From an uncultured Acidimicrobiales bacterium (GTDB taxonomy: Bacteria; Actinomycetota; Acidimicrobiia; Acidimicrobiales; SHLQ01), in assembly GCA_905479685.1 (NCBI GenBank), contig CAJQNJ010000061.1:1-42709 (forward strand): a DNA stretch of 42,709 nucleotides, given 5' to 3'. Shown here piece after piece: positions 19,112-27,696 of this stretch (the first letter of the stretch is position 1; each line of letters begins with the position of its first letter). Under the pieces are notes generated by a model. The model had not been told where the DNA came from and did not search any database. It worked only from the letters and a program-made list of their open reading frames with translations. The position numbers and the translations under genes are program-made.

Positions 19112-21568
19112 CTAGCCCGCGAGCGGGGTGAAGTTCTGCGTCGAGTAGTCGCCAGCCGCCGGCTTGTTCAAGACACCACCAGAATCCTGCTCGATGTAAT
19201 CGATGAACGATTGTGCGTAGTCGAGGAATGTATCGACCACTCGACCATCGTTGCTCACATCCTCGAACGTGGTGTAGCGATCACCACCCGAGGCAACGAA
19301 GCTGTTGGTCGCAACCGTGTAGGTGTCCCCGAGAACGAACGGAACCCATATCGTCGTCCCCGATGGCTTCATCTCCATGTTGGTGACCCGCGACCCCTCG
19401 GCAGCGTTGAGGTCCACATCGAAGCGCAGTCCCGAGGCGTACGGATATGCACCGGTCGAGCCATCAGGTTCGATCGAGAATGCAATCGCATCCTCCAAGA
19501 CTGCTTTGATTTCCGTTCCGGTCATTTCGAGGTTGACGATCGTATTTGCGAAGGGCAGGAGCTCGAACACGTCAGCGATGGTGACCTCACCGGCTGGAAT
19601 GTCGATGCGAACACCACCCGAGTTCTGGATCGCGAAGTCTGACTCGAAGCTTCGGATCCGGAACGCGTCGGTGACCAACTGCTGGATGTCCCCCCCGTTG
19701 ACCGCAGTGTCGGCGACGTCACAGATCTGGCTTCGTCCCTGACCAGGTATTCGTTCGAGACACAGATCAGCAGCTGCGGTGCCGACGACCTCTTGTTCGA
19801 GCACCGTCACCTGAGTGGCATACCCATCGAGGATTGCCTGGGCACCGGGATCGGGCGTCACGATCGACAACTCCGGTGTCGCATCGATGAAGTTGACCAC
19901 AGCCTGACGTTCTGCGCCGACGAGTTCCTCGCGATCAGCATCGGGTTCGGGCCTGCGCTGGAACGAATCCTCGAGAAGCAGATGCGGCGTGCCATCACAG
20001 CTCGTGACCGTGCCGTCTTCATCGAAGTTGACGTTCAGCTCACCGACCACCCAGGAGTACTGCCATGCCTGCACGATGCACACGGGCGAACCCGCTGCGT
20101 CAGACGTGCGGTACGGGTACCGACCCGAGGTGTTCAGACCGACCGGCGCGAACTTTCCGAGAAGCGTGTGGCTGTCGCCGCCAACGATCACATCGACTCC
20201 GGTGAGTTGTGACGCGTACGAGATGTCGTTCATCAACTGGGTGTGGGTGACGAGCACGATCTTGTCGATGCCATCGCCGGTGAGTTGATCGATGTATTGC
20301 TGTGCGGTTTCGACCTCGTCGAGGAACATCGTCGTATCGAGAGGGCTCGACGAGTTCATCGTCTTGCCGGCGATGTCAAGCCCGACGTATCCAACCTTGT
20401 CACCGTCGTAGTCGATGACCTTGAACGGTTCGAACAGGTTGCCAGCTGGAGGCGCCAACGGCGTGCCAGCCAAGGGAACGATGTTGGCACCGAGAACAGT
20501 CGTGTCACATGTTTCGGAGTCAGCCAGGAAACCGAGGAAATCGGCTAGTCCCTGGTCGCCATCATCGAACTCGTGATTGCCGAGCTCGAAGAGGTCGAAA
20601 CATGCTTCGTTCATCAGCTCTGCATCTGCCTCTCCCTTGAACAGGCTGTAGAAGAGCGTGCCGGTGATCGCGTCACCTGCGTGGATCTTCACGACGTTCC
20701 CGTCGTTGGCAGCTGACAGCTCGTCGATCTTTGAGACCACACTCGGGAATCCACCTTGGCTGACTCGGGTGTCCTGTCCGGCCAGCACCAAGTCGCCCGA
20801 ATCGGGGTTGAGGTGCGAGTGATGATCGTTGATGTGCAGAACGGTGAGTGCGAAGTCCGGCTCACATCCTCCGAACCTGGTGTTGAAGCCACGATCTCGA
20901 CAGACGTCGATACCGGGGCCCCCTTGCAGGCGGTCGCCGCGACCGTTTCCACCGGTCAGGTCGTCGTCGCCGGCGCCGCCACGGATGTAGTCATTCCCTG
21001 CGCCGCCTCCCAACACGTCGTCGCCGTTGCCACCTTCGACGAGGTCGGAGCCATTGCTACCGAACACCATGTCGTTGCCGGAGCCGCCTCGGACCACATC
21101 GTTGCCGGGTCCTCCGGCAATCGTGTCTGCGTTTGGCCCGCCAAAGGCGGTGTCACGCCCGAAGCCCAGACGAATCATGTCATTGCCGGAGCCGCCCCAA
21201 ACGAGGTCGTTGCCATTCCCCGACCGGATGTCGTCGGGGCCGTTCTCCCCAAGGATGATGTCGCGCCCCGGACCACCGAGAATGACATCGGCTCCGCCAC
21301 CGCCACAGACCACATCGTTGCCCGCGCCAGCGATGATCATGTCGGCGCCTGGTGTTCCGACGATGACGTCGTCCCCAGCCGTGCCCATGATTTCGCCTGG
21401 GGACTGTCCCACAATGCTTGCCAACTGGCCAGCACAGCTCACCCGTGAGGTGGTTTGTGCGGCTGCTGGTTGCGCAATCGCCACAAGCGCCGCCAACATC
21501 GCAAGAACGAGGATCGCCGAGCGAGCGCCTCGCATTCTAGATCGTGCATGGATGGTCGATCGTGGCAT
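19112..21568 (-). CDS. Secreted 5'-nucleotidase/2',3'-cyclic phosphodiesterase (UshA-like) with N-terminal RTX Ca-binding repeats
   Basis: Signal peptide, RTX GGxGxD-type repeats, then LTVLHINDHHSHL, LFELGNHEFDDG, LVTHTQ, VIVGGDSHTLL (calcineurin-like phosphoesterase) and a UshA C-domain (NSGGVRIDIPAGEVTIADVFELLPFANTIV). Confidence 0.93.
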   Translation of the reverse strand: MPRSTIHARSRMRGARSAILVLAMLAALVAIAQPAAAQTTSRVSCAGQLASIVGQSPGEIMGTAGDDVIVGTPGADMIIAGAGNDVVCGGGGADVILGGPGRDIILGENGPDDIRSGNGNDLVWGGSGNDMIRLGFGRDTAFGGPNADTIAGGPGNDVVRGGSGNDMVFGSNGSDLVEGGNGDDVLGGGAGNDYIRGGAGDDDLTGGNGRGDRLQGGPGIDVCRDRGFNTRFGGCEPDFALTVLHINDHHSHLNPDSGDLVLAGQDTRVSQGGFPSVVSKIDELSAANDGNVVKIHAGDAITGTLFYSLFKGEADAELMNEACFDLFELGNHEFDDGDQGLADFLGFLADSETCDTTVLGANIVPLAGTPLAPPAGNLFEPFKVIDYDGDKVGYVGLDIAGKTMNSSSPLDTTMFLDEVETAQQYIDQLTGDGIDKIVLVTHTQLMNDISYASQLTGVDVIVGGDSHTLLGKFAPVGLNTSGRYPYRTSDAAGSPVCIVQAWQYSWVVGELNVNFDEDGTVTSCDGTPHLLLEDSFQRRPEPDADREELVGAERQAVVNFIDATPELSIVTPDPGAQAILDGYATQVTVLEQEVVGTAAADLCLERIPGQGRSQICDVADTAVNGGDIQQLVTDAFRIRSFESDFAIQNSGGVRIDIPAGEVTIADVFELLPFANTIVNLEMTGTEIKAVLEDAIAFSIEPDGSTGAYPYASGLRFDVDLNAAEGSRVTNMEMKPSGTTIWVPFVLGDTYTVATNSFVASGGDRYTTFEDVSNDGRVVDTFLDYAQSFIDYIEQDSGGVLNKPAAGDYSTQNFTPLAG
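20894..21385 (-). repeat. RTX (hemolysin-type Ca2+-binding) nonapeptide repeat coding region
   Basis: GAGNDVVCGGGGADVILGGPGRDIILGENG...GGSGNDMVFGSNGSDLVEGGNGDDVLGGGAGNDYIRGGAGDDDL; about residues 62-225 of the nucleotidase. Confidence 0.9.
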
Positions 21569-21705
21569 GTCTGACTACTCCTAGTGTCGGGGATCGGGGA
21601 AATTGGTTGCCGTCGCCGGTCTAGCAAAAATCGCGCCAGCGGGTCGGAGAAATGAGAAACGTCCGAACGGGGCGTGTCGTTCGACGCCAGATACCGTGCT
21701 GCTCG

Positions 21706-22134
21706 ATGATGGACGAACACGAGATCGACGCCCGGGCGACCGCCGCGATCGAGCGGATCATGAGGGCCCTGTACCCGTCCGTGACGACAACGGGTGGACC
21801 CGGAACCAAAGTCGTCGGCGAGGCGTTCTTTTCACCGCAACCCGAACACGTCGGTGCAGCCGGGTGGATGCAGGGCGGACTGTCGGCGACCGTGCTCGAC
21901 TACTTCTGCGCTCGCCTTGCTTCGGCAGCGCTTGGCACCAGGGTCGCAACTGGCACGTTGGATCTCCGGTATCGCCAGCCAGTCCTTCTCGAGGGCGGAC
22001 CATACCGAGTCGCCGGTGACACCGATCAGCCACGCTCCCGATCGGTCCGAGCCCGCGGTGCAATCCTCAGTGGTGAAGGTCGTCCACTCCTCGAGGCCAG
22101 CGGCTTGTTCGTTGCGGTATCAGCTCTTCCTTGA
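21706..22134 (+). CDS. PaaI-like hotdog-fold thioesterase
   Basis: FFSPQPEHVGAAGWMQGGLSATVLDYFCARLA...TGTLDLRYRQPVLLEG; hotdog thioesterase pattern. Confidence 0.75.
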   Translation: MMDEHEIDARATAAIERIMRALYPSVTTTGGPGTKVVGEAFFSPQPEHVGAAGWMQGGLSATVLDYFCARLASAALGTRVATGTLDLRYRQPVLLEGGPYRVAGDTDQPRSRSVRARGAILSGEGRPLLEASGLFVAVSALP

Positions 22135-22136
22135 TG

Positions 22137-22811
22137 TCACGAGAGGTGTTTGAGGGCTTCACGTTTGGTCAGTCCAGACAACTCATCGGCGTGTTCGGCC
22201 ACGAAGAGACGCACGGCATCGGGATCAACCCGCGCGTATTGACGTAGGGCCCACCCGATTGCCTTCCGAATGAAGAAGTCGGTGTCCGCAGCGCGTCGTT
22301 CAGCGTAGGAGAAGAGCCGTGCCGCATCGGTCCGATCCTTGAACCCCAGCTGATGCAGGATCGCCGTCCGCGCCAGCCAGAGGTCATCGCCGTCGATCCA
22401 GCGATCCATCGTTCGCACGAGCTCTGGATAGTTGGTGACCATCGGTCCGACCGTCCAGGCGGCGAGCGAGTCGACCGTGTCCCACCACGGTGTCTTCGTG
22501 ATGAACCCCGCCACCGCATCGAGGTCGGACGGTCGGAGATTCTGTGCCCCGGCACGCAAGAGGTCCATCGCGATGTAGTGAAGCTCGCGCTCGGGCTGAT
22601 CCCACAACTCGGTTGCGAGCGCGATCAGCGAGTCGGGCTGCGCGTGCTTTGCGTCGCGGATGAGAGCTTTCGAGACCGTTCGCCGGTCGCCGGCAGTCAC
22701 ACCCATGTACACGAAGTGACCCTTCGTGTAGGCGGCCATGGGCTCAGCCTTGTCTGGGTCCGCAACCTCGTGAAGTGCTCTTCGAAGCATGTCGATATCA
22801 AGGGACGTCAT
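22137..22811 (-). CDS. DNA alkylation repair enzyme, AlkD-like HEAT-repeat protein
   Basis: AAYTKGHFVYMGV...LWDQPERELHYIAMDLL...WWDTVDSLAAWTVGPMV...FFIRKAIGWALRQYARVDP, an AlkD family signature. Confidence 0.9.
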   Translation of the reverse strand: MTSLDIDMLRRALHEVADPDKAEPMAAYTKGHFVYMGVTAGDRRTVSKALIRDAKHAQPDSLIALATELWDQPERELHYIAMDLLRAGAQNLRPSDLDAVAGFITKTPWWDTVDSLAAWTVGPMVTNYPELVRTMDRWIDGDDLWLARTAILHQLGFKDRTDAARLFSYAERRAADTDFFIRKAIGWALRQYARVDPDAVRLFVAEHADELSGLTKREALKHLS

Positions 22812-22844
22812 CGTGTTGAAATCTAGGCGACCGCCGGGGCCTGG

Positions 22845-22870
22845 ATGACTGTATGGTGTCATACAGTCAT
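22845..22870. promoter_or_regulatory. Perfect 11-bp inverted repeat, candidate MarR operator
   Basis: ATGACTGTATG-GTGT-CATACAGTCAT; overlaps the ATG (22869) of the MarR gene, in the divergent alkD-like/marR intergenic region. Confidence 0.75.
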
Positions 22871-23375
22871 GGCCACTACAGAATCCCCAACTGGGGCGAA
22901 CAGCTCAGGATCGCTTCATGAGCTGGACGCTCCCCCATGGCGCCGAGTCGAGAGCACGATCGTCTCTGCCGCGAGTGATATTCGGGCGTTGTACGATCAG
23001 CGATTCGCGGCAATCGACCTGACACTGAGCTTGGCCAGCCTGCTTTGTTATGTTGCAGACTTCGGCCCCGTCACCCAAACTCGGGCAGCTGACCATCTCC
23101 GTCAAGGACGAGCGGTCACCGGCACACAAATCGACCGGCTCGAAGCCCGTGGACTCATCGAACGTCTGCCGGACTCGACCGACCGCCGGGTCTGGCTCAT
23201 CCGCCTCACCGAAGCGGGTACACAACTCGCGCAAGATGCCGTCGACATCGACGTCGTCGTCCGCAGTGAACTCCGCGCAGGAGTCAGCCGCGAAGAACGC
23301 CAAGCACTCGCGAAGGTCCTCGTCCGCCTCCAGAACAACATCTCTGCGGCGCTCACGGCCCAGCAATTCGACTGA
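22869..23375 (+). CDS. MarR family transcriptional regulator
   Basis: LTLSLASLLCYVADFGPVTQTRAADHLRQGRAVTGTQIDRLEARGLIERLPDSTDRRVWLIRLTEAG, a winged-helix MarR core. Confidence 0.9.
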   Translation: MATTESPTGANSSGSLHELDAPPWRRVESTIVSAASDIRALYDQRFAAIDLTLSLASLLCYVADFGPVTQTRAADHLRQGRAVTGTQIDRLEARGLIERLPDSTDRRVWLIRLTEAGTQLAQDAVDIDVVVRSELRAGVSREERQALAKVLVRLQNNISAALTAQQFD

Positions 23376-23419
23376 TCACCTCACACACAGCACCCCATCT
23401 CAGACACGGGAGAAGCACC

Positions 23420-24589
23420 ATGGAAGAAGCAGTCATCGTCGATGCGGTGCGAACGCCCACCGGGCGGCGCAACGGGATCCTGAAGGACTGGCACCCGGCC
23501 GACCTGGCGGCCCACGTACTCAAAGCGCTCGAGGAGCGGAACAATCTCGACCCCGCCATGGTCGATGATGTCGTCATGGGCTGCGTCATGCAGGTCGGCG
23601 AACAGGCGCTCAATATTGGCCGCAATGCCGTGCTCGCTGCCGGCTGGCCAGAGTCCGTGCCATCGACCACGGTCGACCGCCAATGCGGATCCAGCCAACA
23701 AGCGGTGCACTTCGCTGCGCAAGGGGTGATGGCCGGTGCGTACGACATCGTCGTGGCAGCCGGCGTCGAAGTCATGACCAGAACACCGATGGGCGCAAGC
23801 ATCGTCAAAGATCTGGGCTTCGCCTTTCCACAGTCGATGCAAGATCGCTACGCCGAGACTGGCCTGCCTCCGCAGGGCATCGGCGCCGACATGATCAGCG
23901 ACGAATACGACCTCAGCCGCGAAGACCTCGATGCATTCGCAGCAGAGAGCCAACGACGCGCTGCCCAAGCGACGGCTGAAGGCCGATTCGAGAACGAGAT
24001 CATCCCGGTTCCCGTCACCATCGACGGCGAAACCATGATGATGACTCGAGATGAGGGCATACGCGAAGGAAGCACTCCCGAAAAGCTCGCGACCCTCAAA
24101 CCAGCGTTCAAGGAAGATGGCAAGATCACTGCAGGTAACTCCAGCCAGATCAGCGATGGGGCTGCTGCATTGCTCATCATGAGTCGATCCAAAGCTGAGG
24201 AGCTCGGCCTCAAGCCACGCGCCGTGTTCCGCAACTTCTCGTTGGCCGGCACGGACCCTGTGACGATGTTGAAGGGTCCGATTCCGGTGACCGAGAAGCT
24301 GTTCGCGAAGTCCGACGTGAAGTTCGAAGATGTCGATCTCTTCGAGATCAACGAAGCATTCGCTTCTGTGGTCCTCGCCTGGCAGAAGGAAACTGGAGCC
24401 GACCTCGACAAGGTCAACGTCAACGGTGGCGCGATCGCCCTCGGGCATCCCCTTGGGTGTTCCGGCGCGAAACTCATGACCACCCTCGTGAACGAACTCG
24501 AACGTACCGACGGCCGATACGGCTTCCAAGCGATGTGTGAAGGTGGCGGACTGGCCAACGGAACCCTGATCGAACGGGTGGACGCCTGA
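23420..24589 (+). CDS. Acetyl-CoA C-acyltransferase (thiolase)
   Basis: EEAVIVDAVRTPTGRRNG; TVDRQCGSSQQAVHFAAQGVMAGAYDIVVAAGVEVMTRTPMG; NVNGGAIALGHPLGCSGAKLM; CEGGGLANGTLIE. Confidence 0.95.
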   Translation: MEEAVIVDAVRTPTGRRNGILKDWHPADLAAHVLKALEERNNLDPAMVDDVVMGCVMQVGEQALNIGRNAVLAAGWPESVPSTTVDRQCGSSQQAVHFAAQGVMAGAYDIVVAAGVEVMTRTPMGASIVKDLGFAFPQSMQDRYAETGLPPQGIGADMISDEYDLSREDLDAFAAESQRRAAQATAEGRFENEIIPVPVTIDGETMMMTRDEGIREGSTPEKLATLKPAFKEDGKITAGNSSQISDGAAALLIMSRSKAEELGLKPRAVFRNFSLAGTDPVTMLKGPIPVTEKLFAKSDVKFEDVDLFEINEAFASVVLAWQKETGADLDKVNVNGGAIALGHPLGCSGAKLMTTLVNELERTDGRYGFQAMCEGGGLANGTLIERVDA

Positions 24590-25368
24590 TGCCACGTCTC
24601 AGCCTCGAAGGAAGCTCCTCGATCATCACCGGTGGCGCATCGGGAATCGGCGAGGCCTCGGCCCGCCAGTTGGCCGCCGCCGGCAGCCTGGTCGTGATTG
24701 CAGACCTCAATGAAGAGAAGGGTCAGTCTGTAGCAAGTGAACTGGGTGGCCTGTTCGTCGCGTGTGATGTGCGCTCGATCGAAGATGTAGACGCAGTGAT
24801 TACCGCGGCAACAGAAATGGGACCGTTACGGGCGTGTGTGAACTCAGCCGGTATCGGATTGGCTAGACGCACAGTGGACAGAAATGGCGAACCGTTCGAC
24901 CTCGAGGCCTTCCAGCGCGTGATCGACATCAACCTCGTTGGCACCTTCAACATGCTCAGTCGGGCAGCTGCGGCGATGAGCAAAACCGACCCTCTCACCG
25001 AGGATGGTCAGCGTGGCGCAATCATCAACATGGCCTCGGTCGCCGCGCAGGATGGTCAAATCGGCCAATGTGCGTACTCGGCATCAAAGGGTGGCGTGAC
25101 CGGCATGACCTTGCCGATCGCTCGGGATCTATCGGCGGTCGGTGTGCGCGTGAACACCGTGCTCCCTGGGTTGATCGACACACCGATCTATGGCGAAGGT
25201 GAAGCAAGCGAACAGTTCAAGGCACACCTTGGATCGTCGGTGTTGTTTCCGAAACGTCTCGGGTACGCCGAGGAGCTCGCCTTCATGGTCATGGACCTCA
25301 TCACGAACCCATACATGAATGGCGAATGTGTTCGAGTCGATGGCGGCGTACGCCTCCCACCCAAATGA
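24589..25368 (+). CDS. SDR family oxidoreductase (3-hydroxyacyl-CoA dehydrogenase-like)
   Basis: GGASGIGEASARQLAAAG; NSAGIG; YSASKGGVTGMTLPIARDL; translationally coupled (ATGA-type overlap) with the thiolase. Confidence 0.93.
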   Translation: MPRLSLEGSSSIITGGASGIGEASARQLAAAGSLVVIADLNEEKGQSVASELGGLFVACDVRSIEDVDAVITAATEMGPLRACVNSAGIGLARRTVDRNGEPFDLEAFQRVIDINLVGTFNMLSRAAAAMSKTDPLTEDGQRGAIINMASVAAQDGQIGQCAYSASKGGVTGMTLPIARDLSAVGVRVNTVLPGLIDTPIYGEGEASEQFKAHLGSSVLFPKRLGYAEELAFMVMDLITNPYMNGECVRVDGGVRLPPK

Positions 25369-25398
25369 ACGAACGGGTCGACGTGCCCCGTATGAGGG

Positions 25399-26709
25399 TC
25401 AGCCGCCCGGATTCGATGACACTCCGTGCACGCGGGACCCGCCCTCGAGCTTGAGGACGAGTTGACGGGACGCCGGAACGGTGGACCGAATGGTCGTCGA
25501 ATCGGTGAGTGCATCGATGGCCGTGGCAAATCGGGACTGCTCGTCTGTATGCAACGCAAAGAGCGGGTCGCCGCGTCGAATAGCGTCGCCAGGCTTCGCA
25601 AGACAGATGATTCCCGCAACTGGGCTGACGAGGTCTTCCTTCCTCCGCCGGCCGGCGCCCAGTCTCCATGCCGCAGTACCGATCGCATACGGGTCCAGCT
25701 CGTGGACGTAGCCGCTGTCGGTGGCATGGAAGACCTCGACGAATGGGGCGCGAGGGATTCCTACGGAGAGATTGCCAGACTGGGCCTCCACAATGTCGAT
25801 GAACGCGGCCAGCGCGTCGCCGGACGAAAGGGCCTCAGCCGGATCGCGCGACACCCCAGCAAGAAGCGCCATTTCGTGTGCGAGCGCAAGCGAGAGTTCC
25901 GTGACATCGGATGGGCCGTGACCTTCGAGAACCTCGAGGGCCTCGATGACTTCGAGCCCGTTTCCCACCGCCCGACCAAGGACACAGTCCATGTCCGTGA
26001 GCAACGCAGTGGTTCGAACACCATGTGATTGGCCGATGCTCACCATCATCTTGGCGAGCGTCTCTGCCTCATCGAAGGTCTTCATGAAGGCCCCACGGCC
26101 GACCTTGACGTCAAGCACGAGCGCCGATGCCCCCTCCGCGATCTTCTTCGACATGATCGAACTCGCAATGAGCGGTATGGACTCGACCGTGCCGGTGACG
26201 TCTCGAAGGGCGTACAGTTTTCGGTCCGCAGGAACAAGGTCGTGTGACGCACCAGCGATCACCCCTCCGACTCGCTGGAGTTGCCTGACCATCTGCTGCT
26301 CAGTGAGTTCGGCCTGCCACCCCGGTATGGCCTCCATCTTGTCGAGGGTGCCCCCGGTGTGTGCGAGCCCTCGACCGGACAATTGGGGCACCGCCGCGCC
26401 ACATGCAGCAAGCATCGGAACAACGATCAGCGAAATCTTGTCGCCGACGCCGCCCGTGGAGTGTTTGTCGACGGTCGGTCGCTCCACATCAGAAAGGTCG
26501 ATCGTTTCTCCCGAGTCGATCATGGCCTGGGTCCAGCAGAACAACTCGTCCGGCGTCATTCCCCGCCAGACGATCGCCATCAATAGGGCCGAAGCCTGTT
26601 CGTCTGCGACCGCGCTGCCGTGCGTGTAACTCTCGATGAACCATCTGATCTCATCGTCGCTGAGTTCGTGACCGTCCCGTTTCTTTCGAATGACGTCGGT
26701 GATGTTCAT
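25399..26709 (-). CDS. deoA: Thymidine phosphorylase
   Basis: VIRKKRDGHELSDDEIRWFIESYTHGSVADEQASALLMA-type N-term; KHSTGGVGDKISLIVVPMLAACGAAVPQLSGRGLAHTGGTLDKMEAIPG. Confidence 0.97.
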   Translation of the reverse strand: MNITDVIRKKRDGHELSDDEIRWFIESYTHGSAVADEQASALLMAIVWRGMTPDELFCWTQAMIDSGETIDLSDVERPTVDKHSTGGVGDKISLIVVPMLAACGAAVPQLSGRGLAHTGGTLDKMEAIPGWQAELTEQQMVRQLQRVGGVIAGASHDLVPADRKLYALRDVTGTVESIPLIASSIMSKKIAEGASALVLDVKVGRGAFMKTFDEAETLAKMMVSIGQSHGVRTTALLTDMDCVLGRAVGNGLEVIEALEVLEGHGPSDVTELSLALAHEMALLAGVSRDPAEALSSGDALAAFIDIVEAQSGNLSVGIPRAPFVEVFHATDSGYVHELDPYAIGTAAWRLGAGRRRKEDLVSPVAGIICLAKPGDAIRRGDPLFALHTDEQSRFATAIDALTDSTTIRSTVPASRQLVLKLEGGSRVHGVSSNPGG

Positions 26710-26828
26710 CGGTTCTCCTCGGCGATCGCCCGTCGCTATCGGCCAGCTTCAGACGCGCCCTCCGATGGGACAAGAGGCGAACGTCCCTGCACCGAGGCTC
26801 TCCTGAGAGAAGGGCTATGGTCCCTCGG

Positions 26829-26845
26829 CAACTCGCAACGAGTTG
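26829..26845. promoter_or_regulatory. Perfect 7-bp inverted repeat directly upstream of deoC (candidate operator)
   Basis: CAACTCG-CAA-CGAGTTG, ending 6 nt before the ATG at 26852. Confidence 0.45.
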
Positions 26846-26851
26846 GTCAGA

Positions 26852-27601
26852 ATGGACACCATGCTCCCAGAGACTCGGACAACAACTGCTCGAAGAATCC
26901 TTCCCCTCATCGACCTGACGCTTCTTGGTGATGACGACACAACTGCAGATGTGGAGGCCTTGTGTGACGCTGCAACAACGCCCTACGGAAGTGTCGCCGC
27001 AGTATGTGTGTGGCCATCGTTCATCCACGTGGCTGCCAAACGTCTAGAGGGCTCTGGACTGGGCATCGCCGGAGTCGCCAACTTCCCTGAAGGGCTCGAC
27101 GACGCCTCTCGAGCACGGAGGGACGCCGCCGTGATCCTCGAAGCTGGCGGCGACGAGATCGACGTCGTTTTTCCCTGGAGAAGCCTTCAAGATGGCGCCC
27201 GGGGCAACGGCGAGGCCCTGGTCCGGAGCGTCCGAGACATCATTCCCGATGATCTGATTCTCAAGGTCATTCTCGAGACGGGTGAACTCGAGACACCCGA
27301 GCTGATCGCCCAGGCGGCGCGCGAGTCCATCGACGGAGGCGCCGATTTCCTCAAGACATCGACGGGCAAGACCGCACGATCGGCAACGCCCTCGGCCGCA
27401 CGACAACTGTTCGAAATTGTCGCAGCGGAGTCCGCACGCGTCGGAGTCAAGATCTCGGGTGGGGTGCGTACCGTCGATCAGGCTGGGGTCTACCTCGATC
27501 TTGCCGACGAAATTCTCGGTGAGTCATGGGCCACATCGGAGACCCTCCGCATTGGAGCCAGCTCGCTGCTCGCTGCAGTCACGACAGAACTCGGAGGGTG
27601 A
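26852..27601 (+). CDS. deoC: Deoxyribose-phosphate aldolase
   Basis: LIDLTLLGDDDTTADVEALCDAA; VCVWPSFIHVAAKRL; VANFPEG; LKVILETGELE; FLKTSTGK; VGVKISGGVRT. Confidence 0.95.
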   Translation: MDTMLPETRTTTARRILPLIDLTLLGDDDTTADVEALCDAATTPYGSVAAVCVWPSFIHVAAKRLEGSGLGIAGVANFPEGLDDASRARRDAAVILEAGGDEIDVVFPWRSLQDGARGNGEALVRSVRDIIPDDLILKVILETGELETPELIAQAARESIDGGADFLKTSTGKTARSATPSAARQLFEIVAAESARVGVKISGGVRTVDQAGVYLDLADEILGESWATSETLRIGASSLLAAVTTELGG

Positions 27602-27646
27602 GCGAGGAGAGCGTGTTCGGACGATAACAATCGGCCCGACCCGCCG

Positions 27647-27660
27647 GGGACGTAGGTCCC
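27647..27660 (+). promoter_or_regulatory. DosR/DevR-like box
   Basis: GGGACGTAGGTCCC; centre 43.5 nt upstream of the GTG at 27697; followed by CACGCT starting 25 nt after the box. Confidence 0.6.
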
Positions 27661-27696
27661 TGGGCGTGGGTTCACCAACCACGGCACGCTGGTCAT

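Noticed and set aside
20756-21448. 230-aa plus-strand repetitive ORF (VVAGAATDHIVAG...)
   Set aside because: Mirror translation of the RTX repeat region on the other strand; the periodicity is inherited from the RTX codons.
23381-24595. 404-aa minus-strand ORF antisense to the thiolase
   Set aside because: Typical high-GC shadow ORF opposite a clear thiolase; no recognisable motifs.
26767-26787. GGGAC-(11 nt)-GTCCC in the deoA/deoC intergenic region as a DosR box
   Set aside because: Spacing between half-sites is far larger than in the five accepted 14-mers.
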